Shown here: positions 21,850 to 34,339 of the stretch, piece after piece
How positions within the stretch are numbered: the stretch's first letter is position 1
How the letters are laid out: every line of letters begins with the position of its first letter
Assembly (NCBI GenBank): GCA_916613615.1
Contig: OU744726.1
Span: 63,628,987-63,692,986 of the forward strand
Origin: Steromphala cineraria
Lineage: Eukaryota > Mollusca > Gastropoda > Trochida > Trochidae
Reading direction: 5' to 3'
DNA: 64,000 nucleotides
Program-made: the position numbers and the translations under genes
The notes under the pieces: model-generated
What the model was told of the DNA's origin: nothing
The model's database searches: none
What the model saw: only the letters and a program-made list of their open reading frames with translations

Positions 21850-24337
21850 GATGACACATCATTATTACTAAATGTTAAGCTTTCATCAAGTGATCACTTG
21901 CACCATATAAATTCTCTAATTTGAACTTCCTAATCATAATATTATCTTGAATATGGAATATTTAAGATTGTCATGCAAGTTGTTCGATATTTTTAAGTGT
22001 TTCTAAAACATTATGATGAAAGACAAACATAATTAATTAATTTGTTTAAAATATTTATGGCAACTAGCTGCAAAAACCCAATGACATTAAACATCATGTT
22101 GAATTTTAGACAATGGTATCTCCCTTATATTCCTAAAATACCACACAAAAGGGGTCAACCAGAGTTCAGATATTTCTGTTGAGTCCACTCCGCATTTCTA
22201 ATACACATCCCAATACAGGCTGCTAGCATCACAGTCTCAGCTGCTAGTCTGTTGCATAATCAACCTGACCCAATTGATATGGTAGAGCATTATGCTTTAT
22301 GGCCATGTGTATGCAATAAGAGTTCTGGAAATTAGACTTGTATTCTCATGACAGTGATATGTTCTTTCTAAGAAAAACAACTTACACAAAGTTTGTCAAC
22401 AATAAGCTTTGTGTTTCGCAATCTACATAATAAGTTGATGTGGAAAGAGTTATTTTGCATCAGGTTCCAGTTCCTGTGTTTTACTCATATTTGTACCATT
22501 TCTATATCTAACAGAAGTTCTTCTTGACACAAAATCAATTTAGGACATAAGCTAACTATATTTTGTGAAATTATATATATTTTTCACAACAATTCATGTT
22601 CTCTCCCGCCAAGTCTTTTAATACCACACATAAGGGCTTAGCCAAAGTTCAGGTTTACATGCTCAGCAGACTAGGGTGCTTATCCAAATATACCCCAACC
22701 ACCCCCTTTCCCTTCCTATCCTTCCAGCCCCTCTCCTGCAACTCTCCTCTAAAGAGTATCTGTATCGCATATTGAAATGAGGGGAGGACACTCACTATAT
22801 GGAATAACAGTAACTTACATAAGAGGATAAGTTACATAAGCTACATGCAGGTGCAAGAGGTCATCATAGGTCATCATATCTAGTAATTAGCATAAACCCC
22901 CATGTTGCTAGCCTATTCTGACCAATCAGATTGCACTAACATATGTCAAGATTTAAGATATTCAGAAATCTTCAGTTAGAATTACATGAGACATTGACCT
23001 GGACAGTTTACTTTGGCAATTGGACTTATCACTAGCTGAATTTGTGATTTGTGTCAAAGGGATATATTCCAAATGGTTATGTGCATCATCTTTTTAGTTC
23101 TTTGGAAGTTGAGAGTGTGACTAAATGAATACTCCTAAACCAATCAAGATATCATAATGAAATTAATACAGATGTCCACATAAAAGTAGCATTTTGAACA
23201 TTAAAAAATCCAAGATGGTCACCAATTCAGCCATAGATATACAAAAAAGTTATACAAAAACCTACTGCTTGTTAACAAATCATGATTATATCATTCTTGT
23301 ATTAATGTTTGTTCAAGCTCTAATAAATAAATGTCATTTGCTATCCGTGTATCTGATTCGCTGAACACTGTAACAGAAACTCAGTTCATACCTGCATAAA
23401 CTTAATTTCGTGACGTCACATCACACTTAGCCACACCCATTCACACTTAGCCACGCCCCAAATGACGGAACTATTCCTAAAGAAGTTACGTTTTTTATGC
23501 TGCACCAGTTCGCGAAAGTTAGATAAAAAGACACAAATTACAGATAGCTTATATCAAATCAATATTTAATAGTTTATTTGATAAATGGCACGGCTTCATA
23601 ACAATACACCCGGTCGTTTTCCCTCTCCCGCAGTCGCAGCTGTTGCAAGGGGATCGGCTATTGCCATTGAAATGCCGCAGTTTCTCAAGTAGGCTAGATT
23701 AGAGAACTGTGCCGTTTAACTGAATTCGATTTCATCTGATTGCTTGTCGTCAAGCTTTTAAGCCACAAGTATGGTACCTAATCGGCTATTACGTATCATC
23801 CCGAATCCAACAGTCGCGAGTTAGTGTTTATGTACAACGGTTGACACGAGGAATGTCAAGGCCACGTGACAAGACGTTGCTTGATTCCGTTGTGAATTTT
23901 CATTGGCTGATGAACTAGTCGTAGGCAGAGCTAAAATAGTAATGACATTTTGATTGACATATTATCTCTCTCGTTTTGTTGAAAGTTGAATTCGTTCGCG
24001 TAAATAGTGCAGTCCTATTTCTTGCATTGTGTTGCATTTGGAGCAAAGAAACGTATCAAAATATCGAATTTGTGTATATTTATTTATAACAATTGACTTC
24101 AAAATTTATTAAGTTCATGGAGGTATAAACTTAAAAACCACTGTGCAAACTTCGCGTAAATCCGCTAAGCGTAACTTATGGCTTCTTAGTGTTTAAGATG
24201 AATAATATCATAAGAATCACAAAAATGTGTTTTGTGGAGTACTCAATCAAATGTCTGTAACATTTAAAGAAGGAAATGTTACAATTGAAGTTTTATATGG
24301 CTTTAAATTGATATATCATTACTACTTGTACCAGTAA
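21850..24337. other. Intergenic region, no gene seen
   Basis: This is AT-rich sequence without a supported coding frame. Two diverged segments (about 22130-22200 and 22610-22680) share 'ataccacac.aaaggg.t.a.cc.agttcag' features. A short duplication of 'tcacacttagccac' lies near 23425-23455. Another 'aatccaagatggtcacc' E1-like fragment occurs at about 23208. Confidence 0.4.
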
Positions 24338-24346
24338 TGTAGTTTA

Positions 24347-24604
24347 CAGTCTAAATAAACCTAGCCTCAATATTATCCGTTTCACTCCTATATTGAGTCT
24401 AGCAAAGCCTAGTAGAGGGTTACGTCAGCCGACCTTTCTGAGACCTATGACCCTCCAACGTTATAAGGCAGACTATTGTGGCTGGGTAAGATTAGTTCTG
24501 ATTGGTCGATTCGATACTTGGGCTGACGCGACCCTCTACTCGACCTTTCTAGACTCAGTATAGGAGTGAAAAGGATAACATTGAGGCTAGGTTTACTTAG
24601 ACTG
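24347..24604. mobile_element. MULE-like MITE, copy 1
   Basis: The inverted ends 'cagtctaaataaacctagcc' and 'ggctaggtttacttagactg' extend about 55 bp inward with few mismatches. It is flanked by 9-bp near-identical direct repeats TGTAGTTTA (24338-24346) and TGTATTTTA (24605-24613). It is 258 bp and non-coding. A second copy at 57890 has a 10-bp duplication. TSDs of 9-10 bp suggest Mutator-like mobilisation. Confidence 0.85.
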
Positions 24605-24837
24605 TGTATTTTACGAATTGAATAAAATAAAACTATCATTCAACCATCCTTTATTAAAGCACGGAAGAGTCATAATGCCTATAGTAAATTCCATGATTTT
24701 CAATTTCAACAAAAGGCTTACAGGCCTATGGAACAAATAATGGAACTTTAAAAATAATTTTATTTGCTAAAGTTTCTTGAAAGCTCCGAATTACGTGTAT
24801 TCATGTATCTAAAAAGAATTATATCATTTAAGTAAGT

Positions 24838-25207
24838 TTAAAGGGGAAGTAGCATGTTTTAGGGGGAATATAATGTGATGTAAGGAAAATGAAAAGTAAT
24901 GGTTCCAATTGAGAGACAATGTATTTAAACTAAATGGAGCATTAATAATTCAAATATATAACATTGATTTTAGCCAATGCGATTCATTTTTCTTACACAA
25001 AATGAATAAAAGGTGTTCACAAAAAATGGCCGTTAATGGATTTTATGTGAATCTTCATACTTTATCCTCTGACTATGGATGATTGACTTGTGTAATGAGA
25101 TTTTTGACAATGTCAAATTAATACATTAACATTAACTTACAATTATTATTATCATTGAAAATTTGAAATATAAAATTATCAAAAAACATGCTACTGCCCC
25201 TTTAACA
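24838..25207. mobile_element. TTAA-flanked MITE (piggyBac-like), full copy
   Basis: The ends 'aggggaagtagcatgtttt' and 'aaaacatgctactgcccct' are inverted, and TTAA stands at each outer edge. The interior has 'cacaaaatgaataaaaggtg', 'cctctgactatgga' and 'gtgtaatgagatttttgac'. A related partial copy lies at 42813-43122. TTAA target sites are characteristic of piggyBac-class elements; the class is inferred from that alone. Confidence 0.8.
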
Positions 25208-25601
25208 TACTGTTTCTTAATGAATACATGCCATCATTCTTTATGAGAATGAATCAAAAATACAAACAATACATCTTCTTAGTAAAACACACTGAATGAT
25301 ATCTCTGTGCAAACATAAAGTTTTACACTTGAGCATAGTCTTATACATAACTCTAATATGATTGATAAACAGATACATACAAAACACTCTCAATACAAAA
25401 TTACTAACTTAGTAGTTCTCTGTCATTAGGAATGTGTTCAGGTATATTACACTGTTTATGGTAAGTATTTGTTCAGTTTGATTACGCTAGGTTGTGTACA
25501 TTCACCTGAAAATGTCTCATTATGTTCAGTTTCATAATGTCAGTTTTTCACATTGACCTGTTAATATCTGTCTTACTTAACATCAGAGTAACATCAAAGT
25601 T

Positions 25602-27265
25602 TCACAATTGAAATATTTTTATATGTTCCTTCAATTGTTCTGTAACATACAGTTTGTTCCCATGTACACATACTCCCCATGGTTTATAAATCCCATCTTG
25701 TCCAGTCAGCAGATCTCTCACATACTCCCCTCTCTCTGTCAGCTGGACGATCTTGTTGTTATCCCAATCAGCCACGATAACAGAACCAGTGTCTGTAGTT
25801 GTTACACCACGACCGTACAGCTTGTATGTGTACACAACCTCACCTTGCTGTGTTACACAGTAGACAGAATCTGATATATAATCTGTCACTACAATGTGAC
25901 CCTGACGTGTTGTACACATGTCGTATAGTCCTTGTATCAGCTGCTGACCAGTGCTGGGTGTGATCACAGATCTCAGGACTCTCCCTGACAGATCCAGGAC
26001 GTCAATACTGGGAGGATTCCAACAACCTGCAGCCAGAGTCGTGTCACTGAGAGCGGTCAGACATGTGTACTTCTTCTTTGTTTTGATTGAGGAAACCTGG
26101 ACTGGGTCAGGAGTCAGTTTGATCAGTTCAATACTGTTGTGTGAGCCGTGTGTTACAGCTACTCTGTCCTTGCCTATCTTTGTTAATCTAAAGGGGTAGC
26201 CAGGAAGATTGAGAGATATACAGTGAGGTTTGTAGCGGTTTATGTAACAGAATTTCACACTATCATTGTTATAGTCAGTAACAAGAAATATTTCAATGCC
26301 GCCAATATCCAAAACTTCAATGTCAGTTAGATATGGAGACTGGTTATCATCCTTTGTTCCAGACCCCACTGTAAACAGAAGACTAGGTACCGCTGTTCCA
26401 GAACTGACTGTAGACAGATGTTTGGATGTATCCTTGGGGTATGTTTTGTCTTCCACATACTTCAAATGACCAATTTTGAAAGTTTTATCAAATTGATCCA
26501 CATCAAGATTTTTCTCAAACAAAACTTTTTTCGGTTGGTCTTCTTGTTTTACAATTTTTGGTATTTCAGCAGTTATCTCCCCTGATTGACACAGCGTGTA
26601 CATATCAAACATATCCATAGGACTGTTAGACTGCAGGACCTGTTTGATAAACTCTGAGTACTGCTGATATGTCTGCATGTCAATTTCTCCAGACTTTATC
26701 TGACTTCTCACTTGTCCAGTCTGCTTCTCAGTGAGTGTGTCTAGTTCATCCAGGAGTTTCTTCTCCTTTCTTCTGATCAGATCCACGGCCTGTTGACTGA
26801 CTCTTCTGATCTCCGACTGCAGAGAAGATTTATGTTGTGTGATTTCCTCCACTTGTGATATTCTACTCTTCAAAGAGTTTCCTGCTTGTTGTATATTAGA
26901 GTTGATTTGATCACTATTCTGCTGTAGTACCTGTTTCATTTCTGGAATCATTGATTCAAGTGTGACAACAGAGTGACATTTCTTGTGGTAGATGATACCG
27001 CATTTGGGGCAAACTGCTTTCAGACAATCTTTACAGCAAAACTCAACCAGACAGTTATGTTCCTTGCACATGACTTTTCGTTTCTTGAGTTGTGGAGTTG
27101 ATCCAGCCCCTCGAGGTGAGATCACGTGACCTGATGATGAAGGAGTGGCTTGATGAATTGTAGCACAGGCTTCACACAACAGGATGTCGCAATCTTCACA
27201 AACTGATTTGGCCTGTGTTGTCTTCCCAATCTGCTGACAGGCGAAGCAACGGTGTTCTACAGGGC
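25602..27265 (-). CDS. TRIM-NHL type E3 ligase, exon 2 (B-boxes to beta-propeller)
   Basis: It continues in frame from the RING exon (phase 1; acceptor 'ctctttgcag'). Full protein: 653 residues. Residues of about 104-150 form a B-box1 (CFACQQIG...CEDCDILLCEAC), and 163-198 a B-box2 (MCKEHNCLVEFCCKDC...CPKCGIIYH). About 205-310 is a coiled coil rich in Gln/Lys/Glu, and about 410-653 a C-terminal region of NHL-like propeller repeats (such as VLDLSGRVLRSV, IVVTDYISDSVYCV, SVIVADWDNNKIVQL). Such proteins are cytoplasmic ubiquitin ligases (TRIM2/3/56-like group), greatly expanded in molluscs and often linked to innate immunity. The stop is TGA at 25602-25604. No defect is seen. Confidence 0.9.
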
Positions 27266-27429
27266 CTGCAAAGAGTAAAGTATGTTTTATATTATGCACA
27301 GGGGTTGTTCTACTTCTGGTTTAAAACCAACCAATTGTAGATCATGTAAAATCAGGTATGTCTTAGTGATGAAATTATTGTAAAAACATTATGTTGATAT
27401 AGCAATAGAAATATGAACAAGATTATTAC

Positions 27430-27727
27430 CTGAACTCCCCTGGGACGTGAAAGTGTCAAGAAGACCTTGTATGAGGAAACTCGGCTTAAACTGTTGAGAC
27501 CATTGATCCACTGGTTCTTGAGGCCTAGGAACTTTGGTCATCTGACGGCAGTTTGGACACTGGATTGATTTCGCACTGATGGCCTCCCTGCGAGTCTTTG
27601 TGTATCGAGTTAAGCATACTTTACAGAAAGTATGCTGACACCCGATGGTACAGGGGTCTTTGAAGATGTCAGTGCAGATGTTACACGACAGGAAGTTCTC
27701 GTTTAATTTCGTAAGTGCGTCGTCCAT
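27430..27727 (-). CDS. TRIM-NHL type E3 ligase, exon 1 (RING finger)
   Basis: The ATG at 27725-27727 opens MDDALTKLNENFLSCNICTD. A C3HC4 RING follows at residues of about 15-62: CNIC, then CTIGCQHTFCKVC, then CPNC. The RING recruits E2-ubiquitin. The donor is 'ttcag/gtaata' at 27430/27429, leaving one base that joins to GC of exon 2 to make Gly. The intron is 164 bp. The MDD start just before the RING is typical of this subfamily, so no upstream exon is needed for the protein. Confidence 0.9.
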
Positions 27728-28250
27728 CTAAAATCAGAAAAAAAGCGTTTTATTGGCATATGATTTTCAGATGTTTGATGTTCAAGACTAACAAAAGCCT
27801 TATAGTTCCATTCGCTATGTTTATCACGCTAATATAGCAGGATGGAACCGTCCAGAAGGGGTTGTCAAAGGTAGGAATTGTAAAATTACAGGTAGAAAAT
27901 TAAGGCCGAATTACCTCCGCTATCATTGATGTTAAAGTAGGACTCATGGTTATAAAACACCAAGACGTGTTACCAGGACATATTTATTGCTATGGTCTTA
28001 CAAGCCTTCCATGTCCGGCCGGTACATGGGAATATGAATTGACAGCTGTGCGCATGCGTTAACACGCAAAGTCACTCACTCACATCTCTCAGACACCCAT
28101 ACGTATTTACATACGTTAACAATTATTGATTGGTGGATTATTTTGTGATTAACTAGTTTCGTTCATTGTAAACTCATCAAACTGCTTTGATTACAAAATG
28201 GTATGTTATGTACAGTTGCTTATGTTTATATAAATATATATATATAGACT
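27728..28250. other. Upstream region of the TRIM gene
   Basis: This is the 5' flank of the minus-strand TRIM gene and should contain its 5' UTR and promoter. No clear TATA box is placed at a usual distance from the ATG, and no repeat family was recognised until the fold-back element begins near 28253. A small AT microsatellite (tatatatata) lies at 28235-28247. Confidence 0.35.
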
Positions 28251-28257
28251 ATAGAGA

Positions 28258-30014
28258 TTATTACCCGAGGAAGTGTGTCATATGACTTTTACGAAACCAG
28301 TGTGTATTTTTGTAGTACTCGAGCGAGAGCGAGGGTTATACACAAATTTGTACGAGTTTTCTTAAAATCATTATGACACATTTCCGATGGTGATAATTTC
28401 TTTATAACCCATTCTATAACAATATAAATCGTCTTCACTGGGTGTAATGTGTACGCGAGGACGTTCGTTGTTACTGATCAGTCACGTGACTCTTAGAGCG
28501 AGAGACGTGTTATGAAGAATTAACATAAAGGCGTGATATTTTCCATGTCAACAAACGACCGTTAAGAATTCCCCAAGTCATGGTTATCCAAAACGTGTTT
28601 TCATTGGCTGCAAAGATGGGAGATAACTTAAGTTACGAAATTTTGCCGCAAGGGCAATCTGCCGGAACACCGGAAACTTGGCGTAAGAGAACAGAGGCTA
28701 ACTCGGGTATGCTTGAGCTGCCTCTGTGGGGAGGGAATGAGTAATTCACGTCTTGAGAATATCTAGTTTCAAGAGAGGTTTAACAACGGAAAGCTGGAAA
28801 ACACGAATGAACATGAATATTTAGCATTCTTACTCCATTTTTAAAAGCATTGTATTTCAATTACAGGGAGTACTTTCATAACAATTTAAACATAAAATTT
28901 GCTAGTAGCCACAAACTTGTTGAAAAAGATATCTGCTTTGGATTGGATTGACGGCCCTGTCTTCCTTTTTTTCCTGATGATCTGAATGATTAATTCTAAT
29001 ATAAATAGCCTCCTTTGTATGTTTAAGGAGCTTATGAATGTAGAGGGTCATTAATATCGTAGATGTCTCTTTCGGCTCCCTAGGGGCAGTGCAACATTCA
29101 TGCTTTCTGTAGATATATGCAAATTAATAAAGTTACAGATAAAACGGTGTTTTTGATACTGTTAGACGGATTGCATGTGTCTAAAATGATAGACTATAAC
29201 TTAATAGACATTTTAGTAGTAAAGTTTGTTTTTCAAAACCAATTTGTTTAGAATTATTAAGAAAATATAGTAAATTCAATCAGGCACAATCCGTATCCTC
29301 GATCAGCACAATCCGTATCCCGTATAAAACATGATCGGTAACATCCCGTACACCGGAAAACTTGAGCAATGAAAATACATGATATCATTTTGACAACAGA
29401 TTATTAAACATTCACACCATGCCATACCATGAAATTTCGCCATGGCTTGCAGTTATTATCAAAGCAATTATACATCATACTCATTTTTGATAAAGTGGAC
29501 TTTAAATACTATTAATGTAGGCAAAATGCACAGAGATCATAGAAATTTCGAAGACATTTATTGACAGGCAGTTACTAATATGTTAGTTTGCAAAAAATCA
29601 ATGAAATTCATCTTCTATTTGCATTCATAGGTTCTTTCATAGATATCTACCCATGAAGTAAACGATAGTTAAAAGTTCATATTTATTCATAAAAGGCTCG
29701 TAATCGTATACAATTGACATTAATATGTGCCTGAATGTCACGCTCCTCGCATTAAAAGTCACGTGACAAATCAGTAACAGCGAACGTCCTCGCGTACACA
29801 TTACACCCAGTGGTCTTAGAAATATCCAGAAAACCACCTGCTTCTCTGGCGACGACCGGCGACAGTGACGTCACGAACAATGGTTTCATGATGTCAAACA
29901 TGTAAATACACGGGGAATCGCGCTTTAACAATCGTTACTAGGCAAAAGTCATATGTACACATGTGCTTATATTGAGAATATTTCACCACGTTTACTAACC
30001 CTATTGGTAATAAA
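28258..30014. mobile_element. Fold-back element, long copy interrupted by another transposon
   Basis: The left end 'attattacccgaggaagtg' begins a palindrome of about 145 bp (28253-28403), centred on 'ctcgagcgagagcgaggg'. The right part 29818-30014 ('cttagaaatatccagaaa' through 'ctattggtaataa') matches 36390-36548 of the short copy. Between them lies a 1377-bp insertion (28436-29812). The ends 'ttattaccc' and 'ggtaataa' act as terminal inverted repeats. No coding capacity. Confidence 0.75.
28436..29812. mobile_element. Nested DNA transposon with 55-bp TIRs and 5-bp TSD
   Basis: The left TIR (28436-28490, beginning CACTGGGTGTAATGTG) is the reverse complement of 29758-29812 with about three mismatches. 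GTCTT at 28431-28435 and 29813-29817 is the target duplication. Comparison with the uninterrupted fold-back copy at 36213-36548 supports the insertion. No transposase frame remains in the 1.27-kb interior. CAC ends with a 5-bp TSD recall Transib, but that is only suggestive. A solo 15-bp end match occurs at 31230. Confidence 0.85.
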
Positions 30015-30151
30015 AAGATATATACACAGGTGAAACAATAAGACGTTTTGATGTACTGGTGTGAAAGAGAACTTCGCTTACTTTAAACACTAGCGACAAA
30101 AAAGTAGTTCTACATTTCAATGGCGAGGGGCGCTTAATACGGACTCTTCAT

Positions 30152-30640
30152 TATTAAAGAAACACAGAGTATGTTGATAGGTTCACATATGTCAAATTTT
30201 GAAATCGGAGTTATAACATCGGGAACCACTAATTGTTACTGAAAATAACAAGTTAAAGGTCAATCAGTACATTAGAGCGAAAATACGGCCATTCAAAGTC
30301 GGGATATTGATCGAAAACCGGACAATGTGGCTGGAGTGGAGCGCGCAAATTTGCCAAACGTAATTTTGAAACCTTATCATAAGCTGACAGAAAGATATAT
30401 TCAATTCGATAGTGTTTATTAGGTATTGTAACTATTAGGTTGCATGATTTCGAATATTAAACATATTTGAGATGTTTTCTTGATTTTTCTATAAATCAAG
30501 CATTTTAGAGATATTATGCATACATTGATATATTTGCAAGTCCAGTGATGAGATATGAAACTTCAATCAGCATATTAGATATTTTGTAGCTTATCAAAGC
30601 CAAATAAAATTTTAAGAAAGATACTCTGTGTCACTTTAAA
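30152..30640. mobile_element. MITE with 'ttaaag..acacagagtat' ends, copy 1
   Basis: The left end 'ttaaagaaacacagagtat' and the right end 'atactctgtgtcactttaa' are inverted repeats. The right 300 bp recur as the reverse complement at 38036-38336, with shared landmarks 'cttaaaattttatttgg', 'catcactggacttgcaaata' and 'ctaaaatgcttgat'. It is non-coding. The flanking TTAA-like sequence may be the target site. Confidence 0.75.
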
Positions 30641-30742
30641 TAATCTACCAGCGGACTGCACAGTTAGACATATAGATGGCGAAATCCGTTGGATATTTGA
30701 GCTGAAATATGCTATCAATGATGAGATGTAGCCCATGTGCCC

Positions 30743-33640
30743 TGTTCTATTCACAGGAACCCGATATCGTAAATAAAATGTATGTAAAACGTAGATAAGA
30801 AAGACCCACCCTTCTATACTATATATTCTATAACTGATTACAGTGCGTAAGGGTATTCCGGATCACGGGTATTCCGGATCACTTGCACGTACATTTGCAG
30901 CTAGAATTCAGTGTTCTCAATGGATTTACTTCATTTATGTATCATTTTAAAGCTCTGACAGTGTTCTTTTATGATACATTATTATTTATTTTTTTTCTGT
31001 TTGCAAATGAAATTGAGCGCCAGAAAAAGAGGACACCTGTCATTGTGATAAACCTCCACCGGCGCTTCAGAAAAGCATATGTTATAACAAAGAAAATATG
31101 TTAGCCTTGTTTGTCACTTGATTCATGATTTGTAAAAATTATATGCGCAGTTCGCGCTCAAGTGATAAAACGAAAATCCCAATCTTTGTTGTTATGGACT
31201 GATGTGTTCATAATTTTTTAACTAGGCATCACTGGGTGTAATGTTTAACGCGCGGGAAAATTTTTTACCGAGCGTTATGAGAAATTACAGCGACGGAGAT
31301 CACGGTAAAGACGGGTTGGTGCACTGCTATCTCTCCTCACGGTTTTAAAAAAGACCAAATCAAAAAATAATTCATATGTACTTCTGGAGTGAGAGTTCAC
31401 CAACACATGAATAAGAAATATTTAACATTTTATCGATTGGGAATCCTACTGGTAGCAACTACTCACGACCAGACTATGCTGTTTTGGCATGTCACGAAGC
31501 ATTAATTGCAAATATCTTCATTAATTAAAACTTAATCTATCAAAGAATATGTACAAAGGTTCCCTGTTACTTGAATATTGCACTAGTAAAACCATTTCTT
31601 TATGTAGTTAGTATTTATAGAGATATTGTAGATTTTATTCCTCGGTAGTGGTGTACGGACTGTTAGTGAGAGGTGAACGGACTGTTACTGAACTGGGAAT
31701 TTTAGTGTACGGACTGTTATGGAGCAGAGGTACAGTTATTTTTCAGAATAATCGACTGAAAATGGATCTTAATGGCTGAACAACATTCGTAATATGTCGA
31801 CAAGAAAGATCACTAGAGTGGTCACAATCACCCACACCACCCCTTATCTGTGAGAAGGAAACAGTTTAACACAACTCTACTGTAACAGGGTACAGAAGCA
31901 TTCACTTCAAACATAATAATGCACCAATAATTCAATAATAGTGTCCGGCAGTCATCATGGCTACACGGCTTGTTTCTTTCGAAATTTTTCTAAATCTAAT
32001 CGGGGTTGTATTTAGCAGTTCAGTATTTGTGCAGTTTCCGCCGCCGCCGCGCACAGACTAATGGCTATTTTTTTCTGCTAAGCTTTCCAGAACTTGTATT
32101 CATAACTTACTGCTTATACCTCGGGGGAACGATTTTGACATGTTCACTTTCAAGGTCAAAGGTCAAGGTCACGAACTATAAAATCTCTAAAAACATTCCT
32201 TGTAAACGCGATAACTTGAAAGGTTTTTGTGCTATGAAGCTCTAACTTGGTATGTATCATCTTTGGAAGAGTAAAAAATTTTAAAAGATTTTCGCTACAA
32301 TCTGTCAAAGGTCAAGGTCACAGCAAGGTCACAACTCTAGCATGGTGTTGCGAAAATGCTTAATTTTAACTATGAACACTTTTAATCAATAGATGATTGT
32401 TATCATCAATGAAAAGTGTTCATTGATTGTGTGACCTTGAAGGTCAAAGGTGAAGGTCATGAGATTTGTGTTATTGCAATGTGCAACTAATTTGGATATA
32501 ACGTAATCCCATTTTGCTTTTCAGAACTCATTAACATGTATAATTGTTTACAACCTCTGGGGACTTACAATGACACGTTCACTTTCAAGGTCAAAGGTCA
32601 AGGTCACGAGCTATAAAATCACTAAAAAATTCCTTGTAAACGCGATAACTTGAAAAGTTTTTGTACTATGAAGTTCTGACTTGGAATATATCATCCTTGG
32701 AAGAGTAAAAAATTTTGAAAAGGTTTTCGCTACAGTCTGTCCAAGGTCAAGGTCACAGCAAGGTTACGACTTTAGCATGGTGTTGCGAAAATGCTTAATT
32801 TTAACTATGAACACTTTAAATCAATAGATGATTGTTATTCTCAATGAAAAGTGTTGATTTTTTGTGTGACCTTTAAGTTCAAAGGTCAAGGGCATGAGAT
32901 TTGTGTTATTGCAATGTACAACTAACTTGAATATAACTTAATCCCATTAAGCTTTTCAGAACTCATAAACATGTATAATTGTTTACACATCTGGGGACTT
33001 ACAATGACATGTTCACTTTCAAGGTCAAAGTTCAAGGTCACGAGATATGAAATCACTTATAAAATCCTTGTAAATGTGAAAACTTGAATAGTTTTTGTGC
33101 TATGAAGTTTAAATTTTGTATATATCATCTCTTTAGAAGTACACAATTTTGGAAAGGTTTTGGGTACAAATTTTCAAAGGTCAAGGTCCCAACAAGGTCA
33201 ACAAATATTAAATAGGATTATTTTAACTTTTAACACTTTGATTCGTTACATTAATGTTATATTCGATGAAATGTATCCATTGATTGCGTAACCTTGAGTG
33301 TCAAAGGTCAAAGTCACAAGAAAATGGCCAATATGCTGAGGCTTGTAGAAGGCAGAACAGGGTAAGGCGAAACCCCAAGTTTCGGGGCTGCCCTGTTTTT
33401 GCGGTGTCCCGCAAACACTAATCTAGTTAATTCTAATTCCGTGTCGAGTTGCATGAAACATGGTTTGAAAAGGAAATGCACTAAGACTATTAAAATACTT
33501 TTCTGGGTAGGCGCATGCAGCCGATGATTCCTTAGTGATCCGGAACTGCCTGACACACTGCATGTATATAGAGGGGTGGGTCTTTCTTATCTACGTTTTA
33601 CCTACATGTTATTTACGATATCGGTTCCTGTGGTTCTATT
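30743..33640. repeat. Block flanked by inverted copies of an 80-bp sequence
   Basis: 30743-30824 ('cgatatcgtaaataaaatg', 'acgtagataagaaagaccca') is the reverse complement of 33564-33640 with scattered mismatches. Between the arms lie a solo transposon end at 31230, unremarkable sequence, and the AGGTCA-rich tandem units. The arms may be two unrelated insertions of one repeat or the termini of a composite element. Confidence 0.6.
31955..33428. repeat. Three tandem ~435-bp units rich in AGGTCA half sites, hairpin end
   Basis: Units start near 32137, 32572 and 33006 ('gacatgttcactttcaaggt'). Each carries 'aaggtcaaaggtcaaggtca', i.e. AGGTCA direct repeats with 1-nt spacing, plus further copies midway. 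The third unit is shorter and more diverged. The block ends in a GC-rich hairpin ('cagggtaaggcgaaacccc', 'ggggctgccctg', 33357-33394) and 'gtgtcccgcaaac.ctaatctagtta' (33399-33428), which is also found at 3542-3570. It looks like an array-bearing Helitron-type non-autonomous element. Confidence 0.7.
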
Positions 33641-34339
33641 CCCTCCCTCTTCGTTTCAAGAATTGTAAATAAGTGAAGCCAAATGTGTATGAAAATAACT
33701 TTTAACAAAAGGAAGAGTTGTTATTGTCTATATTTATATCCGTTTTGCAGCGCTTGACTAAAGCAATGGTGGAACGACATTTTCATTCATATCCATTACA
33801 TATTGTTTGCACGTTCACAAGGATTAAATTACACTTGTGACGTCATCCTATTGTTCTCTCGCTCCATTATTTTTCAGTAATGAAGCGTTGTATTTTACAT
33901 CAAGTTTTTCATTTCAAATTTCAAATTTTTAAATATTTCAAGCTATGATTTTGAAAAGGCATTAAGTTGAGTGTAATTTAAGTCGGTTAATATCCTCGTA
34001 ACTCTCCATTTCTAAAAAATAATGAGCTTCGGGCCCTGGGGCCCTCGGCTCCATTATTTTTTAGGAATGGAGAGTTACTCGGACATTAACCTATACATAC
34101 AATTTTGATTGTGAACAACTCCGAGAATGCCAAACTCGTTAATGTTTAATTTTGTAGTTTCATTGTGGGTTAATTGTGACAAATCTACATAGAAACCATT
34201 TCGTATGAACAGCTAGGAGTTTTAGTGTGTTGCTAATATTATCTGTGCTTATCCTACCTCATGTAAGAATCCCGATCTCTGATTGGTCCACGTGACTCTG
34301 GATAAATACTGATATCACCCTCTTGAGCGGGATAATAAA

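Noticed and set aside
30883..31104. 73-codon + frame
   Set aside because: No recognisable motif, AT-rich, within repeat-derived DNA, and no splice or promoter support.
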